DNA from: Bacillota bacterium
Lineage (GTDB): Bacteria > Bacillota > SHA-98 > UBA4971
Reading direction: 5' to 3'
Length of the DNA: 64,000 nucleotides
Assembly: GCA_030024085.1 (NCBI GenBank)
Contig: JASEJE010000014.1
Span: forward strand, 19,943 to 83,942
Shown: one piece after another, positions 51,225 to 59,792 of the stretch
Layout of the letters: every line of letters begins with the position of its first letter
Numbering within the stretch: position 1 is the stretch's first letter
Notes under the pieces: model-generated
Told to the model about the DNA's origin: nothing
The model's input: only the letters and a program-made list of their open reading frames with translations
Database searches by the model: none
Position numbers and translations under genes: made by a program

Positions 51225-53696
51225 TTACTGGCAGGACCCATAGTAAATCTGGTTCGCCACCGGGGCAGGAGGTCCGTCGTGGACGATGGCGGGGAGCGCC
51301 CGCTCGTCATCGTCATCAGCCAACCGCTCGCCCTCACATAGCTCCTCCCTGCGCCTCAGGGCTATATCGAGCACCTCGTCCATGTGGTCTACGAACACCA
51401 GCTTCATGCTGTCAAGGACGTTCTTCGGGACATCTTCTGTGTCCTTCCGGTTCTCGCCGGGGAGCACCACGGTGAAAATGCCGGCCCTGTGCGCTGCAAG
51501 GATCTTCTCCTTGACGCCGCCCACGGGCAGGACCCTCCCCCGCAGAGTGATCTCGCCGGTCATGGCGACGTCACACCTCACCGGGTGCCCGGAGAGGGCG
51601 GACGCGAGAGCGGTCGCCATGGCGATCCCCGCGGACGGCCCGTCCTTGGGAATGGCGCCCTCAGGCACGTGGATGTGCACGTCGCGGTCCTGATAGAAGT
51701 TGGGGTCGATCCCGAGTTCGTCAGCGCGCGACCTGATGTACGTGAACCCGGCCTGCGCAGACTCCTTCATCACGTCGCCCAGCTTCCCGGTGAGGGTGAG
51801 CTTTCCGCTGCCCTTCATGACCGAGACCTCGATCGCCAGGATGTCCCCGCCCACCTCTGTGACGGCGAGTCCGGTCGCGACGCCGACCCTGTCCTCGGAC
51901 TCCGCCACGCCGTAACGGTACTGTGGTATCCCGAGGTAACCTTCGATGTCGGACGCGTCCACGACCACCTCGGAAGATACGCCGCCGCTGGCAGACCGGC
52001 TCACAACCTTCTTGGCTATTTTCCGCATGATCGAGGAGATCTCCCGCTCGAGGCTTCGAACGCCCGCTTCACGCGTGTACTGGCGGATGATCGTCCTTAT
52101 GGCGTCCTCGGTGAACCTGATGTCGTGCCCCTCGAGGCCGTTCTCCCTTATCTGCTTCACCACGAGGAAGTGGAGGCCGATCTGCACCTTGTCCTCCTCG
52201 GTGTACCCCGGTATCACTATGATCTCCATCCGATCCGCGAGAGGCCTGGGGATCGCATGCAACACGTTTGCAGTCGTGATGAACATGACGTCCGACAGGT
52301 CGAACGGGATCTCGATGTAGTGATCGCCGAACGCGACGTTCTGCTCCGGGTCGAGCACCTCGAGGAGCGCAGACGATGGGTCCCCCCGGAAGTCGTAGCT
52401 CATCTTGTCTACTTCGTCAAGGAGGATCACCGGGTTCTTCGAGCCGGCTTGCCGCATGGCCTGGATGATCTTACCGGGGAGCGCGCCCACGTACGTGCGG
52501 CGATGCCCCCGGATCTCAGCCTCATCTCTCACGCCGCCCAGCGAGAACCTGACGAACTTCCTGTCGAGCGCCCGCGCTATGGATTTGCCGAGCGAGGTCT
52601 TCCCGACGCCGGGAGGACCGACGAAGCACAGGATCGGTCCCTTGAGCTTGCTTGCGAGCTGACGCACGGCAAGAAACTCGAGTATACGCTCTTTGACCTT
52701 GTCGAGCCCGTAGTGGTCCTCGTTGAGAACCCTGGCTGCAGCCTCGACATCGACCCGGTCCTGGGTCCTGTAAGTCCAGGGCAGGGCCAGGAGCCAGTCG
52801 AGGTAGGTCCTGACGACAACCGCCTCGGCCGCCATAGGCGGCATCTTCTCGAGTCGCTCCACCTCGCGGAGCGCCCGCTCCTCGACTTCTTTCGGAAGGC
52901 TCGCGCCGGCGATCTTCTCGCGGTACTCCTCGCCCTCCTGGGACCTGTCGTCCCTCTCGCCCAGTTCCTTCTGTATGGCTTTCATCTGCTCGCGCAGGTA
53001 GTATTCCTTCTGAGTCCTCTCCATCTGCTTTCGGACGCGCGAGTTGATCTTCTTCTCCAGCTCGAGGATGTCCATTTCCTTGAGGAGAATGGCACACAGA
53101 CTCTCGAGCCTCTGCCTTGGCGATGCGGCCTCCAGAACCTTCTGTTTATCCTCGGTGCGAAGGGGCAGATGGGCCGCGATGTCGTCGGCCAGCCTGCCAG
53201 GATCGTCTATGGTCTGGACGGACGAGAGGATCTCGGGTGGGATCTTCTTTCCAATCCTCACGTACGACTCGAAATACCCAAGGACGCTGCGCATGAGCGC
53301 CTCGGTCTCCTTCGTCATACGCTCGGAGACCTCCATCGGCTCGACCCTTACCTTGTAGAAGGGATCTGCCTGGATGTACTCGGCTATCCTGGCCCGCTGC
53401 ACGCCCTCGACGAGCACCCTGATGGTGCCGTCAGGGTATCTCGCAAGCTGCTTCACTTCGGAGATCGTGCCGACTTCATGGATCTCTTTCGGGGCAGGCT
53501 CGTTCACCTTGGCCTGCTTCTGCGCCGCAAGCAGTATGAGCCTGTCGTTCATCATCGCGTCCTCGAGCGCAGCGACGGATCTGTCCCTGCCCACGTCGAG
53601 CGGAACCGTCATGTAGGGGAACACGATAACGCCCCGCAACGGGAGGAGAGGCACCAGGTCCTTTGATCTTGCTGCTTTGGCTTCTTCCTTTGGCAT
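51225..53696 (-). CDS. lon: ATP-dependent protease Lon (LonA)
   Basis: This cytosolic AAA+ serine protease degrades misfolded and regulatory proteins. It has an N-terminal LAN domain ([20 protein letters not shown]), a coiled-coil region, an AAA+ domain with [18 protein letters not shown] (about 355-372) and [10 protein letters not shown], and a protease domain with [20 protein letters not shown] carrying the catalytic Ser and a Lys in [14 protein letters not shown]. The 823 residues are typical. The tail after ...LDIALRR is acidic and slightly extended. GGAGG precedes the start. The lonB terminator lies between lonB and lon, so lon is probably transcribed separately. Confidence 0.96.
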   Translation of the reverse strand: MPKEEAKAARSKDLVPLLPLRGVIVFPYMTVPLDVGRDRSVAALEDAMMNDRLILLAAQKQAKVNEPAPKEIHEVGTISEVKQLARYPDGTIRVLVEGVQRARIAEYIQADPFYKVRVEPMEVSERMTKETEALMRSVLGYFESYVRIGKKIPPEILSSVQTIDDPGRLADDIAAHLPLRTEDKQKVLEAASPRQRLESLCAILLKEMDILELEKKINSRVRKQMERTQKEYYLREQMKAIQKELGERDDRSQEGEEYREKIAGASLPKEVEERALREVERLEKMPPMAAEAVVVRTYLDWLLALPWTYRTQDRVDVEAAARVLNEDHYGLDKVKERILEFLAVRQLASKLKGPILCFVGPPGVGKTSLGKSIARALDRKFVRFSLGGVRDEAEIRGHRRTYVGALPGKIIQAMRQAGSKNPVILLDEVDKMSYDFRGDPSSALLEVLDPEQNVAFGDHYIEIPFDLSDVMFITTANVLHAIPRPLADRMEIIVIPGYTEEDKVQIGLHFLVVKQIRENGLEGHDIRFTEDAIRTIIRQYTREAGVRSLEREISSIMRKIAKKVVSRSASGGVSSEVVVDASDIEGYLGIPQYRYGVAESEDRVGVATGLAVTEVGGDILAIEVSVMKGSGKLTLTGKLGDVMKESAQAGFTYIRSRADELGIDPNFYQDRDVHIHVPEGAIPKDGPSAGIAMATALASALSGHPVRCDVAMTGEITLRGRVLPVGGVKEKILAAHRAGIFTVVLPGENRKDTEDVPKNVLDSMKLVFVDHMDEVLDIALRRREELCEGERLADDDDERALPAIVHDGPPAPVANQIYYGSCQ

Positions 53697-53920
53697 GCTG
53701 CAGTTGCACCTCCTCGACTACTCCGGCGGACTTGTCCTCGCTCCACACTGCGAACCACGTCATGCGCTGGACCTGGGTCGCCGACAGGTCACAGCCACCC
53801 GCCCCGTCGTCACTAATCAGTGTATTCGGCCCGGCCTACCCGATTCCTGCCCCGACTCGGAGGGTGCGGATGGGTGAACCGGTGGCATGCAGTAGCAGGC
53901 AGAAGGTGAGGATTGACGAA

Positions 53921-53950
53921 CAAAGAAAGCCCCGCCTCACAGGCAAGGCT
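53921..53950 (-). terminator. Terminator after lonB
   Basis: On the minus strand AGCCTTGCCTGTGAGGCGGGGCT forms AGCC/GGCT and GCCT/AGGC pairs, followed by TTCTTTG. It lies about 65 nt after the lonB stop. The rest of the 318-bp lonB-lon gap shows no other feature. Confidence 0.6.
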
Positions 53951-54014
53951 ATCACAGCGGGCAACATTATGTCAACGCGCCTGGACTGTCAATTTCTGTC
54001 GCAAGGAGGAGTCC

Positions 54015-55769
54015 TTAGCAGCCCCGGGGCGTCAGTTGAGGCATCACCGCCAGCCCGGAAGCCGTGCTGGAGGTGCCGGCAATCACATGCGCACAGGAGA
54101 CCGCGGCCACCTTTGTCTCGATCGTCGCGCCAAGGGCGTCGGGCAGAGCGACCCTGCCCAGCATGGCAGCATGCACCACCTCCTCGATCCGCTCCACAGC
54201 CACGACCAGGATGTCCTTCCTCTCGCCGAAGCTCTCCTGCCAGTTCTCGCGCGGGATTATCACTCTACTCGCCCCAGCGATGGCTGCCGCCTCCACCTTC
54301 GCCACGGTGCCTCCGACGGGCTTCACCTGTCCGCGTATGGACACCTCGCCTGTCATGGCGAGCTTGTTGTCCACAGGGATCTGGGTGATCGCGGAATAGA
54401 TGGCGGTGACGATGGCCACCCCGGCGGATGGCCCGTCCAGCGGGATACCGCCGGGGAAGTTCACGTGGATGTCGTAGTCCTCCGGTCTGACCGACAGGAA
54501 CCTCCGAAGAACCGTGATGACGTTTTCCACGGATCCCCTCGCCATGCTCTTGCGCCTCATTATCCTCCCTGTCTCGCCCATCTCTTCCTCGTCGATGACC
54601 CCCGTGGTTATGACCTTCCCGGCTCCCCTCTCCACGGGAACCGCCGCAGCCTCTATCTCCACGAGCATCCCGCTATTGGGCCCGTATACGGCGAGGCCAT
54701 TGGCATAACCGACCTGCGGCGCGCAAGGCACCTTCTTGAAAGGACGGGGCGCGTACTGGCCGGAGTTCACCACCCACTCGACGTCCGCCCTGGCCACCGT
54801 CTGTCTCCCCGAGGTGAGCGCGGCCCCACCGGCTATCTGGAGGATGTTGACGGCATCGCGGCCATTGGCCGCGTACTTCTTGATGATCTCGAGAGCCCCC
54901 TCCTCGAGCACGAAGCCCGCTTTCTGCGCGGCGTTCGCGGCGATGGTGCCGACCTCCGCAGGGGTCAGCGCCCGGAAGAAGACCTCGATGCACCTGGACC
55001 GGATGGCCGGAGGGATCTCGTCCGGGGACCTCGTGGTGGCCCCGACGAGCCGGAAATCGGCCGGAAGGCCGTTCTGGAATATATCGTGGATGTGCTGGGG
55101 GATGTTGGGGTCCTCCGAGCTATAGTAGGCGCTCTCGAGGAATACCTTTCTGTCCTCGAGCACTTTGAGGAGCTTGTTTATCTGGACCGGATGGAGTTCC
55201 CCGATCTCGTCGATGAACAGGATGCCGCCGTGGGCCTTCGTTACGGCGCCGGGCTTCGGCTGCGGAATGCCGGCGATCCCCAGGGGTCCCGCGCCCTGGT
55301 ATATGGGATCGTGGACCGAGCCTATCAGGGGGTCCGCTATACCCCGGTCGTCAAACCTCGAGGTCGCCCCGTCCACCTCGACGAACTTGGCCCACTGCTT
55401 GAAAGGCGAGCGGGAGTTCTTCTTCGCTTCCTCCAGCACCACCCTTGCGGCCGCGGTCTTGCCAACCCCGGGAGGGCCGTACATTATGACATGCTGGGGG
55501 TTCGGCCCGCACAGCGCCGCGCGAAGCGCACGCAGTCCTTCTTCCTGGCCTATGATCTCCCCGAGCGTGGTGGGCCTCGTCTTCTCCGACAGCGGCTCCG
55601 TCAGGGAGATGCTGCGCAGCTTCTGGAGCTTGTCCATCTCCTTGCGGGACTCGCGGTCAACTGCGACCCTGTTGCCCTGCTGGGTTCTGAGGAGATTCCA
55701 GAAGTACAGCCCTATGACGATTCCGAAGAACAGGTTTACGAGCCCGAAGAGATTGCCTGCGAAGTCCAT
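54015..55769 (-). CDS. lonB: LonB, sporulation-type ATP-dependent protease
   Basis: This membrane-anchored Lon homologue acts in the forespore of Bacillus under sigma-F control. The N-terminal membrane segment is LFGLVNLFFGIVIGLYFW. The AAA+ domain has [20 protein letters not shown] (about 95-114), GGILFIDEIGELHPVQINKL and the sensor region. The protease domain has GGIPLDGPSAGVAIVTAIYS with catalytic Ser near 470 and GGTVAKVEAAAIAGAS with Lys. It lacks the LAN domain, as expected. The 584 residues are near the usual ~555. The C-terminal ~25 residues are not conserved. The gene order clpX-lonB-lon matches B. subtilis. Confidence 0.92.
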   Translation of the reverse strand: MDFAGNLFGLVNLFFGIVIGLYFWNLLRTQQGNRVAVDRESRKEMDKLQKLRSISLTEPLSEKTRPTTLGEIIGQEEGLRALRAALCGPNPQHVIMYGPPGVGKTAAARVVLEEAKKNSRSPFKQWAKFVEVDGATSRFDDRGIADPLIGSVHDPIYQGAGPLGIAGIPQPKPGAVTKAHGGILFIDEIGELHPVQINKLLKVLEDRKVFLESAYYSSEDPNIPQHIHDIFQNGLPADFRLVGATTRSPDEIPPAIRSRCIEVFFRALTPAEVGTIAANAAQKAGFVLEEGALEIIKKYAANGRDAVNILQIAGGAALTSGRQTVARADVEWVVNSGQYAPRPFKKVPCAPQVGYANGLAVYGPNSGMLVEIEAAAVPVERGAGKVITTGVIDEEEMGETGRIMRRKSMARGSVENVITVLRRFLSVRPEDYDIHVNFPGGIPLDGPSAGVAIVTAIYSAITQIPVDNKLAMTGEVSIRGQVKPVGGTVAKVEAAAIAGASRVIIPRENWQESFGERKDILVVAVERIEEVVHAAMLGRVALPDALGATIETKVAAVSCAHVIAGTSSTASGLAVMPQLTPRGC

Positions 55770-55897
55770 GGAAAAGCCGCCTCTGCCCGATGGAGTGCGT
55801 GTCTCTATGGTCTATTATGTCCACCACGCCGGTGGTTAACTATTGCTACTCTGTCAGATGGCGGGTGCAGGTTCGTCACTTCACGCCAGTTTCCCGG

Positions 55898-57163
55898 TCA
55901 GGCAGTTTCTTCCCGCTTCTTCGCGCCCTTCCGCTCCTGCAGCACCATGGTGGGCTTTGCGGATCCGTCCACCACTTCCTTCGTCACCACGACCTTCTTC
56001 ACATCGCTGCGCGACGGGATTTCATACATGATGTCGAGCATCATCTTCTCCATGATGGACCGCAATCCCCTCGCGCCGGTGTTCCGGGCGATGGCCTTGC
56101 GCGCCACCGCGATGAGAGCGTCCTCGGTGAGTTCGAGTTCAACGCCGTCCAGCTCGAACATCCTCCTGTACTGCTTGGACAGGGCGTTTCTGGGCTCCGT
56201 GAGTATCCTCACGAGAGCCTGCTCGTCGAGGGCGTCGAGAGGGACCACCACCGGCAGCCTCCCGATGAACTCCGGGATGAGCCCGAACTTCAGAAGGTCC
56301 TCGGGCATGACCTGCCTCAGGATGTCCCCTATGTTCGAATCGATCTTGGGCCGAAGCTCCGCCCCGAAGCCGAGGGTCTTCTTCCCCACGCGGTTCTGGA
56401 TGATCTTCTCAAGCCCGTCGAAGGCACCTCCGCAAATGAAGAGAATGTTCGTCGTATCTATCTGGATGAACTCCTGGTGCGGGTGCTTGCGCCCGCCCTG
56501 CGGAGGAACGCTTGCAACCGTGCCCTCGAGGATCTTCAAGAGAGCCTGCTGCACGCCCTCGCCGGACACATCGCGAGTTATCGACGGGTTCTCGGACTTG
56601 CGTGCGATCTTGTCGACCTCGTCGATGTAGACGATGCCTTTCTCAGCCTTCTCGATGTCGTAGTCCGCCGCCTGGATGAGACGCAGCAGGATGTTCTCCA
56701 CGTCCTCGCCCACGTACCCGGCTTCTGTAAGCGACGTCGCATCGGATATGGCGAAAGGCACGTTCAGGATCTTGGCCAGGGTCTGCGCAAGCAAGGTCTT
56801 GCCAACGCCGGTGGGACCCAGGAGCAGGATGTTGCTCTTCTGGAGCTCCACGTCGTCCACGCGGACGTTCGCGCCTATGCGCTTGTAATGGTTGTACACC
56901 GCCACGGCAAGCGTCTTTTTCGCGTCTTCCTGACCAATGACATATTGATCCAGGATCTCCTTGATCTCCTTGGGCTTCGGGATGTTACCCAATTCGACAT
57001 CTGCTTCTTCGCCCAGCTCTTCCTCGATGATCTCGTTGCAGAGTTCGATGCACTCGTCGCAGATGTAGACCCCGGGCCCGGCTATGAGCTTCTTGACCTG
57101 GTCCTGAGCCTTGCCGCAGAACGAGCACTTGAGCTGGCCTTTCTCGTCGCCGAACTTGAACAC
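55898..57163 (-). CDS. clpX: ATP-dependent Clp protease ATP-binding subunit ClpX
   Basis: This AAA+ unfoldase feeds ClpP. The N-terminal zinc-binding domain has [20 protein letters not shown] and [12 protein letters not shown]. Walker A is [20 protein letters not shown] (about 118-137), Walker B is [10 protein letters not shown], and the ClpP-contacting loop is near IGR/IGF-like EFIGRLPV. At 421 residues it is full length. It begins 11 bp after the clpP stop, so the two share a transcript. Confidence 0.97.
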   Translation of the reverse strand: MFKFGDEKGQLKCSFCGKAQDQVKKLIAGPGVYICDECIELCNEIIEEELGEEADVELGNIPKPKEIKEILDQYVIGQEDAKKTLAVAVYNHYKRIGANVRVDDVELQKSNILLLGPTGVGKTLLAQTLAKILNVPFAISDATSLTEAGYVGEDVENILLRLIQAADYDIEKAEKGIVYIDEVDKIARKSENPSITRDVSGEGVQQALLKILEGTVASVPPQGGRKHPHQEFIQIDTTNILFICGGAFDGLEKIIQNRVGKKTLGFGAELRPKIDSNIGDILRQVMPEDLLKFGLIPEFIGRLPVVVPLDALDEQALVRILTEPRNALSKQYRRMFELDGVELELTEDALIAVARKAIARNTGARGLRSIMEKMMLDIMYEIPSRSDVKKVVVTKEVVDGSAKPTMVLQERKGAKKREETA

Positions 57164-57174
57164 CCTACCACCCC

Positions 57175-57762
57175 CTACTTCTTCTTGGTCCTGAAGATCT
57201 CGTCAACGAGCCCGTAGTCCTTCGCATCCTCCGCAGACATGAAGAAGTTCCTGTCTGTGTCAGCTGCAATCTTCTCCATCGGCTGACCCGTGTGCTTCGC
57301 AAGGATCTGCTGGGTTATCTCGCGCAGCTTCACGATCTCCCTCGCCTGGATCTCGATGTCGGTCGCCTGCCCCTGTGCACCGCCGAGCGGCTGGTGGATC
57401 ATGACCCTCGAGAAGGGGAGAGCGTACCTCTTGCCCTTCGTGCCCGCCGCCAGGAGAAGCGCGCCCATGCTGGCAGCCATACCGATGCATGTGGTGGCGA
57501 CATCGGGCTTGATATACTGCATCGTGTCGTATATGGCGAGCCCTGAGGTCACCACGCCGCCGGGACTGTTGATGTAGAGGTTGATGTCCTTCTCGGGATC
57601 CTCCCCCTGGAGGAACAACATCTGAGCTATGACGAGGTTCGCCACATCATCGTCTATCGGGCCGCCGATGAAGATGATCCTGTCTTTCAGCAGCCTCGAG
57701 TATATATCATAAGCCCGCTCCCCACGGTTTGTCTGCTCCACTACGATCGGAACGAGATTCAC
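57175..57762 (-). CDS. clpP: ATP-dependent Clp protease proteolytic subunit ClpP
   Basis: This is the tetradecameric serine protease core. The 195-residue protein contains [40 protein letters not shown] with catalytic Ser near 98, [20 protein letters not shown] with His near 123 and the Asp region [20 protein letters not shown]. No propeptide extension is seen. It lies between tig and clpX. CtsR-type operators were not seen. Confidence 0.97.
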   Translation of the reverse strand: MNLVPIVVEQTNRGERAYDIYSRLLKDRIIFIGGPIDDDVANLVIAQMLFLQGEDPEKDINLYINSPGGVVTSGLAIYDTMQYIKPDVATTCIGMAASMGALLLAAGTKGKRYALPFSRVMIHQPLGGAQGQATDIEIQAREIVKLREITQQILAKHTGQPMEKIAADTDRNFFMSAEDAKDYGLVDEIFRTKKK

Positions 57763-57805
57763 GATCGACTCCTCCTCCCTTGATCATATGCCGACCCGCA
57801 CGAGG

Positions 57806-59101
57806 TCACTCGCCCTTTGCGAGTCGAGTCAGATTGTCTACGGTCTTCTCTCTGACTATCGCATCTTCTATACTGTGAATACGCCCTGCCTTTGTCAAGA
57901 GTTCCCGGATCTCGTCTGTGGTCTTGCCCTGTCTCGACGCGATCTCGGCGATGCGCGAATTTACTTCGTCGTCGGTGGCGGCAAATCCTTCCGCCCTGGT
58001 TATGGCATCGAGCACCAGATCTGTCTTGACAAGCTTTTTCGCCTCATCACGGTAGCTCTTCTTGAGCGTCTCCTCGTCGAGGCCGCATGCCTCGAGGTAT
58101 CCTTCCAGGGTCATCCCCTGCTGAGCGAGCCCCCCCGCCAGGTCGCGGACCATGAAGTCCACCTGACGATCCACGAGGGGTTCGGGGATATCCACCTCGG
58201 CCTCCTGCGTGATCCTGTCCACCACGGCTTTTCTGTATTCCGCTTCCGCCCGACTTTCGGCCGACTTCTGCAGGCGCTCGCGGATGTCTCGCTTCATCGC
58301 ATCAAGGCTGTCATAGCCACCGACAGCTTTCGCGAACTCGTCGTTTACCTCGGGCAGCTTCCTCTCGCGGATCTCTTTGACCATTACGCGCGCCTGGGCG
58401 GGCTTTCCCGCGAAACTCTTATCAGGGTAGGTTTCAGGCACGGTGGTTTCGACGACCTTCTCTTCCCCTGTCTTCAGCCCGATAAGGCCCTCGCCAAGGC
58501 CCGGGAGGTCCTGTTTCGCAGCGGCCTCGATGACCAAGCCCTTGCCGTCGCCCCGGACCTCGAGGAGCTTGCCGCCGGAGGTGAGCTCGACGTCAACCGT
58601 GACAAGGTCCCCGGCCTGCACGGTATCGTGATCGGCAGGCTCGGCGGTGGCCCGGTTGCGCTGCAGGACCTCGATGTAGCGATCCACCTCGTCGTCTCCG
58701 ACCTTGGGGGTCGTCTTGTCAACCCTGATCGCACGGTAGTCGGGAAGCTTCACCTCGGGCCTTACCAGCACCTTCGCCTTGAACTTGAGCGGCTTGCCTT
58801 CCTCGATCTGCTCTATATCGAAGTCAGGTTCGTCCACAGGCTCGATGCCGGTCTCCTTGACAGCCTCAGCGTATCCCTGCGGCACAAGGCGCTTCAGCGC
58901 ATCCTCGTAGAGCGCGCCCTTGCCGAGCCTCATCTCGAGGATCTGGCGCGGCACCCTCCCCTTTCGGAACCCGGGCACCGTCACACGCTGCGCGAGCCTG
59001 CGATAGCTCTCATCGAGAGCACGGCTGACCTCGGCCTCGTCCACCTCGATGTCAAGATGAGCAAAGTTCCCCTCTATTCTCTCCACCGCAGCCTTCACCA
59101 T
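57806..59101 (-). CDS. tig: Trigger factor
   Basis: This ribosome-bound chaperone and peptidyl-prolyl isomerase is 431 residues long. The ribosome-binding N-domain contains VTVPGFRKGRVPRQILEMRL (GFRxGxxP signature near residue 45). The PPIase domain lies around 155-240 (DHDTVQAGDLVTVDVELTSG). The helical C-domain follows, with EADVDIP-like EAEVDIPEPLVDRQVDFMVR. The protein starts MVKAAVERIEGNFAHLDIEV. It heads the tig-clpP-clpX group. The 300 bp upstream (59102-59399) contain no gene and no convincing promoter, only the terminator listed below. Confidence 0.95.
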   Translation of the reverse strand: MVKAAVERIEGNFAHLDIEVDEAEVSRALDESYRRLAQRVTVPGFRKGRVPRQILEMRLGKGALYEDALKRLVPQGYAEAVKETGIEPVDEPDFDIEQIEEGKPLKFKAKVLVRPEVKLPDYRAIRVDKTTPKVGDDEVDRYIEVLQRNRATAEPADHDTVQAGDLVTVDVELTSGGKLLEVRGDGKGLVIEAAAKQDLPGLGEGLIGLKTGEEKVVETTVPETYPDKSFAGKPAQARVMVKEIRERKLPEVNDEFAKAVGGYDSLDAMKRDIRERLQKSAESRAEAEYRKAVVDRITQEAEVDIPEPLVDRQVDFMVRDLAGGLAQQGMTLEGYLEACGLDEETLKKSYRDEAKKLVKTDLVLDAITRAEGFAATDDEVNSRIAEIASRQGKTTDEIRELLTKAGRIHSIEDAIVREKTVDNLTRLAKGE

Positions 59102-59333
59102 ATTCGCCGCCGCGACGCCTCGGGACCTCGTCGCCCCTGGCTGATGGCAGCTTCCCTCCTCCTGCTTTCGTCCTCATGGCAACGCTATTCGAATGCCCAC
59201 CAAAGCGGCCTTGCGTCGGCCTGGTCAGCACGCTCACGACGACAGCGTCGGGCTGCGCCGCCCCTCCGGTGGAGGCATCTATGCCGATACCTGCACTAAT
59301 ATTCCACCGCGATCCCGGCCAGACACAACACAC

Positions 59334-59385
59334 AAAAACAATACCTCGGTAGGCGCCGATCCAGCAACCGCCGAGGCAGTATCGT
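59334..59385 (-). terminator. Probable terminator after the helicase pair
   Basis: On the minus strand CCTCGG and CCGAGG (with flanking partial pairs) close a loop containing smaller stems and are followed by TATTGTTTTTGTG. It lies just past the stop of the 117-residue membrane protein. Confidence 0.45.
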
Positions 59386-59399
59386 TTCGACCCTTCGGC

Positions 59400-59753
59400 C
59401 TATCGTATTCTAACACGGTCCCAGGGTATTGTAAAGCCACCTGCAGCGCGCGCCCCGCGGACCAGCGCCGGCCCTACCGCGACGAAGTACGCGACCGGGA
59501 AGAGCACGGCAGCCAGGGCGAAGCAGAGCATCCCGGTCTGAAGCGTCCGGCGCGCACCGCGCAACCGGCTGAGCTGGTTGAGGAGCGGTGGGGTCAGAAG
59601 CGCCAACACCAGGCCCGCTCCTGTCAGTACACTCACATTGGACTGCGACAGCCCGAGGAGCACGATGGCCAGGTACGGCAAGCCCGTGAGGAATCGGATG
59701 TGGTCGGCGGGTGACGGTCGGACGGTCGGCCTGAAGTCTCCCAGACCCCTCAT
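59400..59753 (-). CDS. Small hydrophobic membrane protein, unknown
   Basis: This 117-residue protein has three predicted membrane segments, roughly FLTGLPYLAIVLLGLS (21-36), VSVLTGAGLVLALLTPPLL (40-58) and TGMLCFALAAVLFPVAYFVA (73-92), and a basic C-terminus. No family is recognised. GGAAGGTGG lies upstream of the ATG. It follows the helicase gene by 39 bp on the same strand, so it is probably cotranscribed. A functional link is not evident. Confidence 0.55.
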   Translation of the reverse strand: MRGLGDFRPTVRPSPADHIRFLTGLPYLAIVLLGLSQSNVSVLTGAGLVLALLTPPLLNQLSRLRGARRTLQTGMLCFALAAVLFPVAYFVAVGPALVRGARAAGGFTIPWDRVRIR

Positions 59754-59792
59754 CGCGAGCCACCTTCCACAGTCGAGGCACTGAGCCGGGGC

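Noticed and set aside
51384..53666. 760-residue open frame antisense to lon
   Set aside because: Shadow frame caused by GC-rich third positions. The lon frame carries every expected motif.
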